Source of the DNA: Lasioglossum baleicum
Lineage: Eukaryota; Arthropoda; Insecta; Hymenoptera; Halictidae
NCBI RefSeq assembly: GCF_051020765.1
Contig: NC_134932.1
Span: 1,054,001 to 1,118,000, forward strand
Direction: 5' to 3'
DNA length: 64,000 nt
Part shown: positions 13,060 through 26,900 of the stretch, piece by piece
Position numbering within the stretch: the first letter of the stretch is position 1
How the letters are laid out: each line of letters opens with the position of its first letter
Notes under the pieces: generated by a model
The model's database searches: none
What the model saw: only the letters and a program-made list of their open reading frames with translations
What the model was told of the DNA's origin: nothing
Translations under genes and position numbers: made by a program

Positions 13060-16000
13060 TTAATATTGGTATCCTCCATTGGCAGCGGCGTCGCCACCAC
13101 TTCCAGACGGATATCCGCCGTTACCGTTGCCACCGTTTCCGTTTCCGTTTCTGCCGCCTGGTCCACCAGATGGATATCCGCCTTCCATAAAAGGAAAAAT
13201 GATTATCATTATTATGTATCAATACTAAGGAAACAATCGTGAATTGGAACTTCGCTTATAAATGCATTCTTAATCAATTGAGACTTAAAAGATTTTGCGG
13301 AATTGGGATAAGCAGACATCAAAACGAACCCTAAGAGAGGTAAATTTAAAATAATAAATAAAATCCAAAAACATAACGATGTATAATAAATGTTAAATGC
13401 TTAAAAATCGATTAGAGCATGGCCAATTTCTACAAACGGCAAACAGTATTAACTTAAATGAAAAGACCGAAGAAAAGTTAAATCGTTGGGAAATGAGTGA
13501 AAGCAAATGATTTACATTTTAATATTCTAGTTAAAGGAACCAGTCTAGTAAGAACCAGGATAATACGATTAAATTTTTAGTTCAAAAAGCGTTCTTCAAC
13601 TCCAACCGGAGTTGATGTGATTAACGAGATGTAGAAATTATGAAATTTGAAAGTGTCTTTTGTTTCTCGCAATTGATGCAGACAATTTTTATTCTGCATA
13701 AAGATCCGTAGTCTACTCATTATTTTTCTTACAATCTACGAAGCTATACATATAGCTTAACAGTTAACACTAAACCTACCGAGCCTTAAAAATAACTGGT
13801 AGATGTTCCCTTATATACAGGGTGAGTCACCAAACGTTACCACCTCAAATATCTTTGTTGTTTCTAAAGATACGTAAAATATGGTAAGGACAAAGTTGAA
13901 TGGTACAATGGGGCTGACACGATGCAAAAAAAAAAATTTTGTTTTTATGTCATTTTTTCAGAGATATGAAGGTGACCTTCATTTTTTTAAATGGAATGAG
14001 GTATTTTTTAATACATCAATCGATGCAGCTGGACATTCGTTATAATAAAGTACTAACCTATGTATGTCGAAAAGTTATTAGTTCAGGAGATATTTCAATT
14101 TAAATAACTCTAAAATACCATTACTGTCGTACTACGACGTCAGTGTTTACTTACTTATGTAACGTCTTATCACGACAGTAATGGTGTTTTAGAGTTATTT
14201 AAATTGAAATATCTCCTGAACTAATAACTTTTCGACATACATAGGTTAGTACTTTATTATAACGAATGTCCAGCTGCATCGATTGATGTATTAAAAAATA
14301 CCTCATTCCATTTAAAAAAATGAAGGTCACCTTCATATCTCTGAAAAAATGACATAAAAACAAAATTTTTTTTTTGCATCGTGTCAGCCCCATTGTACCA
14401 TTCAACTTTGTCCTTACCATATTTTACGTATCTTTAGAAACAACAAAGATATTTGAGGTGGTAACGTTTGGTGACTCACCCTGTATAAATGACAAGTTTG
14501 ATTTTATTTAGACTTTGTACGGCTCCTATTGTAATACGTGCTCTACTAGAGCTATCTATACACTCATTTCTTATGAAATAATTTTCATTATTTCAATAAT
14601 TGTGAAATAAAAAATCTGGAAACAGTCATTTTGACCGGTGATAGTAGGTTTAGTGTTACAAAATTAGAGAAGGAATTGCTTCATTTACCATTGCCAAAAT
14701 CAGATCCACCACCGTTGCCGCCTGGTCCTCCTGACGGATAACCGTTACCATTGCCGCCGTTTCCGTTTCCGTTACCGTTCCCGTTTGGACCGCCACTTGG
14801 GTAGCCATTGCCACCGAAATCACTTCCACCGTTTCCACCGGGTCCACCGGAACCGTATCCTCCGTTGTTTGCTTCGCCCTCGTATCTAATCTGTGGTTTA
14901 AATCCATCTTGATCGGCCTCGTATTCAATGATCTGCTTCCTTCCGTCAGGAAGCAGAACGTTGAATTCTCCTTGCGCGCGATCGCCATCTCGGGTCTCCG
15001 TGTGTCCGTAATCTGCACCGGACTGCTCGTCCTTCACCTCATAAGAGAATTCGTACTTTGCCGGCTCCTAGATCATTAATCTCCATTTTCCCGACTGACA
15101 TTTACTTAGACGTTAATTTTATTGTCATTCAGCCAAAATTCACGCAACAGATAAACTTTCAACTTTGCATTATAGCATTCGGTAGAGAATAATTACATTT
15201 GACCTTCGCATTCATATTGGTTTCTTGAGAAAGAGTTTAGAACGAGTTGCAATAATTAGCCTGCGGACGATGTCTACGGCAGTTTGCGGTTTTGAGAGAA
15301 CATACTTTGTAATTCTAAATTTCCTAGTGTATTCTTATTTAAACGTTTTTATGGTTCAAAAGTACACAAAGATCCGCAGACTAATGTTTCTTTACGTAAA
15401 TATTCAAGTCTTTGGATATTCATATTATATCAATATCTAGTATGAATTCTTCAAAATGGTTTCCTTCTGGCAAGATATAACTTTTTTATACAACAACGTT
15501 CAACTGATTTAATTTCCTGTCACTATCATTCCTTTTTGATACTAAAAGGAGCTCTCATGAACTTCACTATCGTGAAACAAATGTTTTCACAGTTCGGATA
15601 GTAATTGTGAACAGTATATCTCTCCGGAAGGGAACTATTCTTTATGAAGTATTTATAATAAAACTAGCATCTTATGCACTTTCATAATGCTTTGCTGTTA
15701 TTTTTTAAAAGTAGTAACCTCATAGATTATTTAATTTAAAAGAGGAGGACTATATTGAGGAGTATCTTTGAAGCGCACTTGCATATATTCACAGCGAATA
15801 TTAGAAAATGTTTGTTTAAGAATAAAGTAGGTTTTGTAAAACGTTCACTCACGTTACTTTCCTCGTCCCCACTGCTTCCGTAACCACCGCCATTGCCATT
15901 GCCATTCCCGTTTCCGTTTCCACCCGGTCCTCCGGAGGGGTAGCCTTCGTTTCCACCGGGCCCACCAGAAGGATAACCACCATTACCATTTCCGTTACCA

Positions 16001-18978
16001 CCGGGCCCACCAGAGGGATAGCCACCGTTACCGTTTCCATTCCCACCAGGTCTTCCAGACGGATAACCGCCATTGCCATTGCCATTTCCATTTCCATTTC
16101 CATTCCCGTTTCCACCGGGCCCTCCGGACGGGTATCCACCGTTACCGTTTCCGTTTGGTCCTCCAGACGGGTATCCACCATTTCCCCTGCTACCTCCACC
16201 ATTCCCTCCGTTCGGTCCTCCGGACGGGTATCCACCATTGCCACCGTTACCACCATTTCCACCACCGTTTCCATTCCTGCCAGGTGGGCCATAAAGCCCC
16301 GACGGCCTCCCATTTCCATTGTTGCTATCCGGCGGACCGTAGTTGCTCGATGGCCGACCACCGTTACCGCCATTTCCTCCCCCGTTTCCGTTTCTGCCAG
16401 GTGGCCCGTAAAGACCGGAAGGAGGGCCGCCGCCATTGCCGCCGCCAAAACCGTTCCCACCTTCCGGTGGCCCATAGCTACTCGATGGTCCCCCATTGAA
16501 CCCGCCTTTGCCAGCTCCACCGTTTCCACCACCGAATCCGTTTCCTCCACCAGGTGCTCCATAACTGCTCGATGGCCTGCCGTTCCCAGAACCACCGTTT
16601 CCGCCGAAACCGTTCGATGGCGCCCCATACGAGCTCGACGGTGGGCCGCCGCCTCCGAAACCGTTTCCTCTGCCACCACCACCACCACCACCACCACCAC
16701 CGCCACCGCCACCGTTCCTTCCGCCGTTCGAACCCGGCCTCCCATTGCCAGAACCGCCGCCATTGTAACCGTTGCTTCCACCAGTTGGCACTCCGTAACT
16801 GTTCGACAAACCGTTGCCGCCGCCACCACTGCTACCACCGACGCCATTCTGACCGTCGAAATCGGGTGGCCCATAACTGCTCGAAGGACCTCCGCCACCT
16901 CCGCCGCTGCCACCTCCTGGACCACCGCCTCCAGGTGGCAAATACGAGTTCACTGGAGGCTCCGAGCGCACCAGGCTGAGGGCCACGATGAACACTGCTA
17001 ACGCGATCTGCAAGTTTCGTAATTATGCCGGTGATATTATATAATAGTGGTGTAAGTCAACAAACAAAAAACATTTCGATCTTTATGTTTTTTATTTGTT
17101 AAATCGATATACATTCGGTAAATGTGCATAAATATTGAGCCAGTTTTTGTCGCTCTTTGCTGCCTTCTTAATACGATAAAAATGCAGGCCATTCGGTGTG
17201 GACATAGCTTTACAGATGTTTCCACAATCCCTTGTTGATTTTGACATAATAACTTAATGATAGAACCGTATGCAATCAATTTTGAAACATTCTTCCGAGT
17301 TAGCACGATGTACAGACCTCGTCAATGCAGACTTAAAATCAAATGTAATATTGAATTAATACGTAATTTGTTAACTGTCTGTATTACTTTCTGGTTGACA
17401 TTTTTTTGAAAATCTAGCCCTATAGATTCCAGAAATATATAAATAAATGAAGGTACCGAAAATACAGAGGCCGACGAAATACAGACATTGCGATACTACA
17501 AGTAGAACTAGCGAGCAATAGTCAGACGTCGCACGGAACTCTCCAAAAGCACCGAGAGCTTGATGAATTTTGAAATTTGACTTTTTTGAACGAGAACATG
17601 TTTCACGCTCTCGATTAATTTTGTCCGCGTAAAATCAACCTTCGTCTTGATGTAGCACGGGTTACATTAAATCATGAAACTCGCGCAACAATGAAATAAC
17701 AACATCTAACAATAAGCAAAACTATGCAGTTAAGACTATTTAAAATCGAATAACTTTTTTCAAAATAATCCCTTTCCCAAATAGTCCGCAATATACGTAG
17801 AGTAGCTTATTTCAGCCCCTATCTAACAGCCAACCATCCTGGAAACAAGTTGCTCAAAAATAAATATCTACTAACAAATTATTATATAAACATTTGTCCC
17901 CATACATATTATAGCAACGTTTAACTAATTACTGGAACAATTACCCTACGAAGGGCAATATGTGTTTCATCCTCAAAGTTGACAGCCTTTTTAAGCCTGT
18001 AGATACAAGAGCGTATTATTTCTATGAAAATGTACGGATATTTTCGGATATTTGTATTTGTATTTGTAAAATTGTATTCTTCTTTCAATTATTCTATTAA
18101 GGCGGTAGTATACCCTCGGATTGTTACTAGAAAGGGACTAGAATCTTACTAGATGTTGGGTCGAAAATGTGGGTTTGCGCGCTTCGGTTGTTTGACCTTA
18201 TTTGAGCAGATTTGGGGTGGGTGAGGGCTCATTCTAAAGAGGAAGGTTCATCACATTGCGCTCTGGTCATCATATAAGTCAAAAAAGGCTTTTAGAGACA
18301 GAAAAATGTATTGAAATCTGCGGGTTTTTTCTAGATTTTTACTCTACTTTGGGCCCTCATATTATTAAATATAAACATAATCTCGTTAAAATCATGAACA
18401 GAGCGCATTGTGATGAACCGTCCTCTTTAGAATGAGCTCTCACTCAGCCCAAAATCTGCTCAAATAAGGTCAAACAATCGAAGCGCGCAAACCCACATTT
18501 TCGACCCAACATCTAGTAAGATTCTAGTCCCTTTCTAGTTACAATCCGAGGGTATACTACCGCCGAAACTAATACATCGATGTCCTTAAATATTTTTAAC
18601 ATGTCCACTGCTTCGAATTATATGTACCCATTTTTGTCATAAATGCATAAAATCCGCAGTCGAGTTATCACAAGATTTAGAGGTTCAAACGGAAGCGGTG
18701 AACACTGTTTACTTGTCTGGATTTTCCCCGATCTCGTCGACGATCTAGTCAACGCCGGATCCGAAATTGAAAAGATTAGGATTGCGTTCGGGGAACCAGC
18801 ACAATCCCGGGGCCCCGGTTTCGAAACGTACGTGTTACCACGACGACATTTCTACCGCGCAGACAATCCTTCGCCGCCGCGCCGCAAGCTTCATCCTCCG
18901 TTCCGATGGTTATCAGTTGCGAGAGATATAATTTCCCTTGCGCACGCGGATGCCCCGATATTTTCTCACCTTAGACAT
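13060..18978 (-). CDS. resilin: Pro-resilin: Gly-rich elastic cuticle protein with RR-2 chitin-binding domain
   Basis: Coding exons (5' to 3'): 18970-18978 (MSK), 15853-17007, 14689-15067, 13060-13181, giving 554 aa. The signal peptide reads MSKIALAVFIVALSLVRS and is followed by EPPVNSYLPP, the usual start of mature resilins. Exon 2 encodes two repeat classes: PSSSYGAP/PSGLYGPP units first, then GYPSGGPGGNGNG units. Exon 3 opens with the Rebers-Riddiford RR-2 domain (YEFSYEVKDEQSGADYG to QDGFKPQIRYEG), which binds chitin in this family. It then returns to Gly-Asn repeats that finish in exon 4 (GGYQY, stop). Tyr in the repeats is the site of dityrosine cross-linking in known resilin. The 9-nt first exon is inferred: it is the in-phase ATG with a GTGAGA donor that completes a good signal peptide, downstream of a TATA box. 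The other exons are secure. Confidence 0.88.
13764..14659. mobile_element. TTAACACTAAACC MITE in pro-resilin intron 3, split by a foldback element
   Basis: The ends TTAACACTAAACCTACCG and its inverse GTAGGTTTAGTGTTA are separated by the 666-bp element at 13818-14483. Unsplit relatives are at 32899-33155 and 62681-62878. Confidence 0.65.
13818..14483. mobile_element. Near-perfect palindromic Tc1/mariner-type element in pro-resilin intron 3
   Basis: It starts CAGGGTGAGTCACCAAACGT at 13818 and ends with the inverse, flanked by TA. The two arms of about 310 bp differ by roughly one substitution and a one-base poly-A length change. The arms therefore carry the same 73-codon frame on opposite strands, which is a palindrome effect and not a gene. 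Confidence 0.85.
18100..18564. mobile_element. Foldback MITE in pro-resilin intron 1 (GGCGGTAGTATACCC ends)
   Basis: Arms of about 175 bp (GGCGGTAGTATACCCTCGGA ... TGCGCTCTG and inverse) enclose an AT-rich loop of about 100 bp. No coding content. Confidence 0.75.
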
Positions 18979-19220
18979 GTCGGTGAACTGTGTCCCGTCG
19001 AAACAATAAAACCTCGACCGTTCCCGTGGTCCTTATTGTTTGTTGTTCGACTGTATCCTTGAGAAGGTGAGACGAACCCGGGGATCACGCGAGCTACCGT
19101 GATGTTCGCCTCTTAGGTGGCCGGTGTTGCGCTCCTTTGCGACGACTACCTTGACTGTTTGCACACCTTCTTCCACCGTGGCACGGTGTCGAGGGAATGA
19201 CAAAGTTTGCTTCTAATCCG

Positions 19221-19230
19221 CTTTATATAT
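19221..19230 (-). promoter_or_regulatory. TATA box proposed for pro-resilin
   Basis: The minus strand reads GATATATAAAGCGG here. About 30 bp downstream is TTTGTCATTCC, an initiator-like sequence, and the proposed ATG (18978) lies 245 bp downstream. TATA promoters are usual for insect cuticle genes. This is inference from sequence. Confidence 0.4.
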
Positions 19231-19269
19231 CCCTGAGATTCATCCGTGTTTCTAGATCACGGTTTGGTG

Positions 19270-22200
19270 CAACGCGCGGCCAGGATTTACCGGTGAGGCA
19301 CCGTGTAACTGTGTCACGGTGGTGTTGAATCGGCCGGTGACGGTGGTAATGGTGAAGAAGAGTGGGACCGCAGGCAACAGCCACCTAGTGTACGGGTTCG
19401 TTCCATATTTCACGGGTTACGAATCCTATATTGTAACGCAATGCGGCGCATCATTAACTTCGAGAGCATCGTGGTTGCTTCTCCTTCTCTTTCTTCACTC
19501 CCTCCCCCTCTGTCCTTCTCTTTCTTCTGGTATCGTATCGTATCATATCGTATCGTATCGTATCGTATCGTTTCGTCTCGTCTCGTTTCTTTTTTCTTCG
19601 TTCGGACGATCGAGCGGACCGAAGAAGGATACAGGACTCCCGTAAGGATTACGGGCCTTCTAAGGATCGCAAACTTCGACCGTTCGTTTTCGTTAACCGG
19701 CTTGATTATTACGCTGCTCGTCTTTTCTTCGCATTCGGACTTTCACGAAATTGTTCGACGTATCCGCGGCTCTTCCGTGATATATGCCGGTGAATAGAGA
19801 CATTGGGCAATTGCTCGGCCGGCTTGCTAATTACGGGATAACTACATAATTAGCGGACGGAATGTTGGGCCACGCGGTCTTCGTCGGCCGATGATTGAAC
19901 GGGCGCGGTGATCTATCGGTAGCTCGGCGATTTCAATTGAGATCGGCCGGCGCGCAGTGAAACGAAACGATCTGACGGTGAACAAAAATCGATTTTCGTA
20001 ACATTGTAAATTAGAAAAATAGGTATAATTAGTAAAGAAATCTCTATGAACGTAGGTAAGTCGCTTATTCTTTCCAGGGCAACGCGTATAGCTATTAGCT
20101 CTATTTTTATTCATGCTTTCTCAGAAAGTATAGAATAAATTCTTAGGTTGGGTTCTCGATAGCTTTGTTATAAAAGTGATGTTGCTGATGGCATTGGAAA
20201 ATGCTCGAGGTACTAAGGGTTGATTTTCCTTATAAATGTTTTACCTTACAAAACTGACAAGACTGTATTTACTTGGATTGTGTACAATTTTTATCACAAT
20301 ACATATGTGCTGGGAGTATAGAATTTAAACATTTCCTGTAGAAGTAGCTGTATAACTTTAATACAGTAGGACCTCGCGATTAACCGGATCCCGATTATAA
20401 ACACGTTTAAATATGATTATTTTATGAAGGGAAATAAATTTTCAAAAATAAGAAATTTTTTTTGGAATATAATGTACCTTTTAATTATTTCCCTCGGGTC
20501 TCGATTATCCATCGGGTCTTAATTTATCCGGGCTGTTTGTCTCCCGATCAAGCTGGTTAATCGAGGTTCTACTGTAGTTGTAAAATAAAAAATATGAAAC
20601 CTGACATTTAACCGGCAGTGGTAGGTTTAGCGTTAATGCTTTACGCAAACTCGTTCTTGTTTTTTAAAACTGGAGTGTTTTAAAGCCATTTCGACTGATA
20701 ATAAGTGTATCGAGTAGCCGAATATTCGTATATAATAACAGCTCTAGTGTGAAAAAAATCCACTGAACTATTACCTGTAACTTGTTATCTTCTTATCTTT
20801 CAATAGTGTACAAGTTTTTGAGTATGTCAGAGTGAGGATACAATGACAATTATTAACACATCATATTCTCACTGAATTTCTATTTACTTAAAAAACAAAG
20901 CTAGATTTCAAAGTTTCAGCAATTTGTTTCATTGGGACACATGAATCTATTTTATAGACAGGTAAATAACCGAATCAGACAATAAAACGTGCAAGTTCTT
21001 GAATAAATATTTAAAGTCAATAAAGAAATACATTTAATTATAGAAAACAAAAATGATTTTCATTGAATTTCTTCGCGCGAAGCGGCGCGATATAGTAAAT
21101 AAAAGATGAGATTACATAATGTTACCAAATGTACAATTAGAATGATAATGTCGACAAAATATTTGTTCCAGTTAAGAAAGCCTCCCGTCAATGTAATCTT
21201 TATTTTTATCGAATTATAGCGTCTGAGGTTAAACCATTGTGAAAGGAAATATGACTGGTATATCTTTAACGAGCGTTAATGGCCACTTGCCCTCAAAATA
21301 CTTCGCTCTTTTCGATCATCTATTTAATTTCGCAAGCGATAAGTAGCCTTCGACATGAATGTCACGGATTTGATACAGTCCAATTTCCACGTAGCGGTAA
21401 TATGCTTATACTTTCAACTTGATGATCCTCCGCAATGTATAACGCTGGGGATCAGCGTTTCGCTATTATCTCTTCGTAATACCAATTTCTTTTGATTTGC
21501 CTGTCGAGACGTCTCAACATAATTGCTTTCTGTTGGATTGTAAACGAGTCGTGTGAAAACAAGAATGATCACTGGCGGAGGAAATTAATTCAGATAAAGC
21601 ACACACACATCTACAAGCGCAATTAACTAAAACAAAATGTACCATAATTGTCTACGAAATTTATAACCACAGAACTCTCTTAATAATTTCTTCTGAATAT
21701 AATTATAATTAATTGTTTTCATTCTTCTTTGCTCCGCTTGATTTTTATGTATGCCGTTTAAAGCGTAATTATAATAATAAGCATCATCTACCTTCTCTTA
21801 ATTTCGCATTAAAACGTTTTGGGAACAATTCCATTGTGTTTAAATTTATAATAAATAATGATATAGTATGTTATTTTGAGCAGATGCGTACATATTCTTT
21901 AACTCGCGTGCATTATCAAGGTTACGACGAATTTAATCAAAATAATTTGAGTTGTTATCGCGACATTAGTTCAATAAGAGAACGTTATAGTTGGCTTTCG
22001 TTTCAATATCGTTTCAATTCCACACCTCCAGAATAGAAGAATCCCTTAAAAGTGTTCGCCTCGGTCGTCTGAAATGGAGATATCGAAGCCTTCAACTATC
22101 TGCCATTATTCACGAAATAAGATATATCGTCCCCTTAACATTCAGCGGTAAAAACTCCGCCATTTACGTACACGGGACGATCCGAAACAACCTATAAAAG

Positions 22201-22920
22201 ATAAGACCGCGTAATTCGTGCGTGGGGAGTACTGGAAAAGGAGAGATGGCAATTAAACCTATTATGTCCCGTACGGTTAAGGCAACCGGTATGCTTTCTG
22301 CCGGCGAGACTTTCTCATCCATGGTTCTTTTTTTGCGAATGCACACGTCACCGATGCACGAAGGGGTTTAGACCATCGCTGCTTAAAATGTACATACGTG
22401 AATCCCGATCGTATGTCGATTCGATGCATTTTCATCATATACTTTACCATCGGATTATGGGCCAGGCTGCATTAGCGAGAGGACCGAATGAAGAGATTCA
22501 ACGAGTTTTATTAAAATTACGCAACGTCACATCGCTGTCTCTTAATTAACTGAAATTCCTATACGAACTACCGGTTAATCCACTGCATTTTTCATAATAA
22601 CTTTTATATTTTTTTGCGTAGCTATGATATAATATTTTATCGTACACGCAGAGGGTGGATCTTCTTTCTTACTTCCCTAAAGAAGATCAAATGAATGTTA
22701 CTTTTCTGTGATAATATTAGTTTGCATATTTTCGATGATTTTCATTCATTGTTTCTAGTGTGAAACAACCCACTGAGAACTATCACCTGTAACTTGTTAT
22801 CTCCTTATCTTCCATTTAGACACATAATCGTGACTGTAGTCGAGATGCAGCAGCGTATTGGGATTGGTGCATGTGAAATTGCCGATCTTGGATAGTGTAC
22901 AAGTTTCTATATGTCATTTT
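19270..22920. other. Intergenic; GC-richer block, then AT-rich sequence
   Basis: 19.27-20.0 kb is GC-richer with short frames that lack codon bias and recognisable domains. It includes a GTATC pentamer repeat (19530-19590). A decayed MITE with ACAGTAGGACCTCG ends lies at about 20364-20577. I see no gene in the rest. Confidence 0.5.
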
Positions 22921-22928
22921 TCATAATA

Positions 22929-23914
22929 ACACTGTCCAACAAATTTCAACTGTTTTTATGATTTCAATATACTGTTGGGTCCTTCCTATAGAATTCTTTG
23001 CGCTGATTCCGAATCTGTCCTTAATTTTTCTCCTATACGCACAGTTTTTGAGAAACATGGCTTTGAAAAAAAACATATTTTTCAACTTTAAACAAATATT
23101 GTGATGTTATTATAAAAGATATTGAATTGTTCTTTACAACAAAAGATTCTGTAGACTTTCTCGAATACTGTGATATCCAATATTAATACATTATGATTGT
23201 TTAAACAATTATTAAAGGCGGAGAGACACCACTTTTGCACCAAAAAATTTCTGAGGATATTTTTGAATTTACCTCAAAAAGTAAGGATCCAGCGGAAAAT
23301 CGAACTATACCACTCGATATAGATTTTTATCTATATCTTATCTTTTATCTTGAGAACCCCCCTTTAAAGTTTGAAACGTCGACGTTTTTTTCGAACCAGA
23401 AAACAAAATATCTTCGCCCGACATGAGTTGCCGCTCTTTGCCGACATGATATTTTGCTTTCTGGTTCGGGAAAAAACGTCGACGTAGCAAACTTCAAAGG
23501 GTGATTTCTCAAGATAAAAGTCTGCTCTATCGCGTGGTATAGTTAGATTTTCCGCTGAACCCTTATTTTTTGAGATAAATTCAAAAATATCCCGAAAAGT
23601 TGCTGCAAAAGTGGTGTCTCTCCGTCTTTAATCATTGTTTAAACATGTTTAGACATTCATAATGTATTAGTATTAGATATCACTGTATTCGGGAAAGTCT
23701 ACAGAATCTTTTGCTGTAAAGAACAATTCAATATATTTTATAATAACATCACAATGTTTGTTTAAAGTTGAAAAATGTGTTTTTTTTCAAAGCCATGTTT
23801 CACAAAAACTGTGCGTATAGGAGAAAAATTAAGAACAGATTCGGAATCAGCGCAAAGAATTCTATAGGAAGTACCCAACAGTATATTGAAAACAAATTTG
23901 GTGTTGGACAGTGA
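22929..23914. mobile_element. ACACTGTCCAACA foldback element, copy 1 (986 bp)
   Basis: TIR ACACTGTCCAACA, TA target duplication, arms of about 470 bp and a short centre flanked by ACGTCGACGTTTTTT. The same architecture recurs at 50491, 56253 and 58971. No transposase inside. Confidence 0.85.
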
Positions 23915-23919
23915 TAATT

Positions 23920-26900
23920 TTTATATTGTTTTGCGAAGGTATAATATTTTATCGCCCACGCAGGGGGTGGATCTCCTTACTTCCCTAAAGAAGATCAAAT
24001 GAATGTTACTTTTCTGTGATAATATTTGTTTTCACATATCTTTATTAAGGATCGCCGAGCTCTACACCTCCCACCGTCAAGTATAGTACGGAAAATCGAT
24101 CCATTTTGTACGACAAAGCGTGCTATAAATCCATAATCGTGCACGGATTACGTATCGCTTGTCATCTTAATATTTCAATGTCTAGAGGTAATCCCATAGA
24201 AAGCGTGCGACAATGAATTTCCGCGTGTCCATCATCTCCGCGTGAAGTTAATTAATTTCGCCCGACTAATTAAGCCTGATTTGTTTAATTACTCCCGAAA
24301 TAGAAAAAAAACGGAAGTGGACGAAGAAGAAGAAGAAGAAGAAGACGAAGAACTGTCGCGTCACGGAATTAGTAGGGCACGCAGACACACGGATTCAACT
24401 GTCCAACGTGTACACACGCTCGCATCCTGGATGCAGAGAGTTTGTGCAATCAGTGAACTCGTGCTGAATACAGGTGGTGGCAACGTGGGATGTTGGTTAA
24501 GATAGGGATACATTATGCAAGATTGCGTCACGGGTTTATTGTATCAGCAGCTCATCGTACACGAGTGAGATAGCGGACACACGGCACCATGGACCGTTTT
24601 TATTTTTGTTCACGACCGGAGATTTATAGTGTTCGCGAATCCTGAAATTCGTCTTAATCGGTTTTACAATTAGATACAGTTCCGATTGTATCGCGGTTAG
24701 TATGTCCGTTTTTATTATGCTCGGGCTAAAGTTACGCTGTTCGCGCGTTACGAGACTAGGGTAAAAACCCTACTAGGGTAAAAACCCTAGGAAAGCTTTA
24801 TTTCGGGGAAAATCTCGACAAAAAATGTTTGTAACCGTTCTTGGTCACGAAAAATAATAAATACATTAAAAAATAAGCAATAAATTAATAATAAATAATA
24901 AATTTTACACTTAAATTGTGAGTATAAAATAAATTTAAAATGAAATATAATTCAATTTAAATTAAAGATAATAAAAAATGATTCCTCTCCATATAAAATA
25001 ACTACTTAATTTAAAAACCAATAATTTCATGTCAATTAAAATAAAATGAAATAATTTCATGGAAATTTATTATGTACAGTATACAGGTAAGGTTTATTTA
25101 CATTTTGGTCACGAAAAATAGTAAATAAATTAAAAAATAATTAGTAAAATAATAATAAATAATACATTTTACACTTGTTTTTACATACAGTGGGTAACGT
25201 GTTCGCACAGGTTCTTTCAATAGTATGCATTGTGAGAATTGTTAACACGATTTTTCAAATATTTCCGATGATCTGACAAAAAATTTTTCAAACGAAAGTT
25301 TATCAGTGTTCACTTTTCTACAAACTTCAATACAAAAAATTAAAGAAAAATCTCTTTTTGTATAAAAAATGAAGGTAATCTCAATTTTTTAAATATTAAC
25401 ATATATTTTTTACTTCATAATATTTTAACTGGTATCAAGACGAATCCAACGACCTATAATAATATAACATTAAACCTTCAAATAACGCTACAATAGTTTT
25501 GTCAACGTTCGGAACGTCAAGTGTTCCAGAAAGCGCAGCGTTCTTTGACGCGTTCTCACCGACATTTCAAGAGATAAAACCCAAAGCCGCAGGTTACCGC
25601 AGATGAACTTTGCATTTATTGTTTACGTAGACATCTACAAACGTTATTTTTCCATTGGCACCTTGGCGCAGTTTGGCGCAAGAGAGATATCGTCTTTCAA
25701 ACTTCATGAACGTTGCTCTTTTCCCCGTTTAATAGCATTATCTATAAAACTACTCGAAAAAATTAAAAATAAACATTTTTTGCGATTTACTCCGGGTCTT
25801 CGTACTTGAAGGAAGTCAGAAAAGAAAACATTATTTACATTACTATTTTTACAGGCTCATACGGTTTCTTCAAACATGCGCTTGAATTTATGCTGAAAAC
25901 TAGGTATGCTTAGCATGGCCAACTTTAAGACGTTCTACAACAAAGTTTTACTCACCTACTAGTCAAAAATATAAAAAATTTGGTTTTTTAAGAAACTTGA
26001 AAATATGGGGTTTTTGCCGCTTTCAGACCACTGTGCGCCGCCGCGAAAGCATTCAGATTTAATATAAATGACCGGAGGCGAACACTCTGGTTTACACTTG
26101 ATAAAGACGATTCTCTTCGGACGACGACGTTGATGCATCGCGTCCCGGGAAAACCTGGACCGGAATTTCCTCGAAATTTCGAGTGAAATTAATATTCGCT
26201 TGTCGCCCGACAAATCACCGATGACCGTCGATTACCTGTCGGTAGACTGTGATTTCGTGATTATAATTAGAGGATGTCTCTCACTTCGAGGTTTCAATAA
26301 ACTTTAACACGAAGTAGTGGTGTGAGGTTAACCCGTTGCGGACAAAGGTTTTCTTAAAACATTAAAGAATATATTACTCGGAGAAGGAGATCATGCATCA
26401 AAGTCTTGAGTGCTGGGAAAAATGGAACATGTACACTAATATTTTATCATGTACCCGAGATTACATAATTTGCTTGCAACGTTAGGAATTGAATCATAGA
26501 AAAATAGCATAGTTACGATGCCGTCGATGTGATAACGTTCGTTCCTAAAAGGTTAATTATATTTGTGGACTATAAGAAATTTGCTCTCTGCAGTTCAAAA
26601 TTTACATAGTATTAGATTTCACTTAAGGTATTATGAAATAAAGGTTGATTCATTACTTTTGTGACGTATTTTACGACACACCGAGAGATAAATGCTTATC
26701 GGGCTTGCCGTAGAAAGACAACAAGCATGCCCAAGAGAAAAGTAAATGAGCGAGAGTAAATGAAATTACGAATGGCTAAATTAACTCGAGGGGGCTTACT
26801 TAATAGTTTTTCCGATGATTATCTCCTCGGCGGAGTGTCAACGAGGAAAGATAGCAAATTAGTTTCGGAGATAACCGTTGCGTAAAGCTATTGCTCTGCC

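Noticed and set aside
13880..14420. Identical 73-aa frames on both strands in pro-resilin intron 3
   Set aside because: They are the two arms of the palindromic element; identity is explained by the inverted repeat.
15849..16979. Long open frames overlapping pro-resilin exon 2 (358 aa in another minus frame, 141 and 114 aa on plus)
   Set aside because: They are by-products of the GC-rich Gly/Asn/Pro repeat codons; only the Gly-rich frame connects to a signal peptide and the RR-2 exon.
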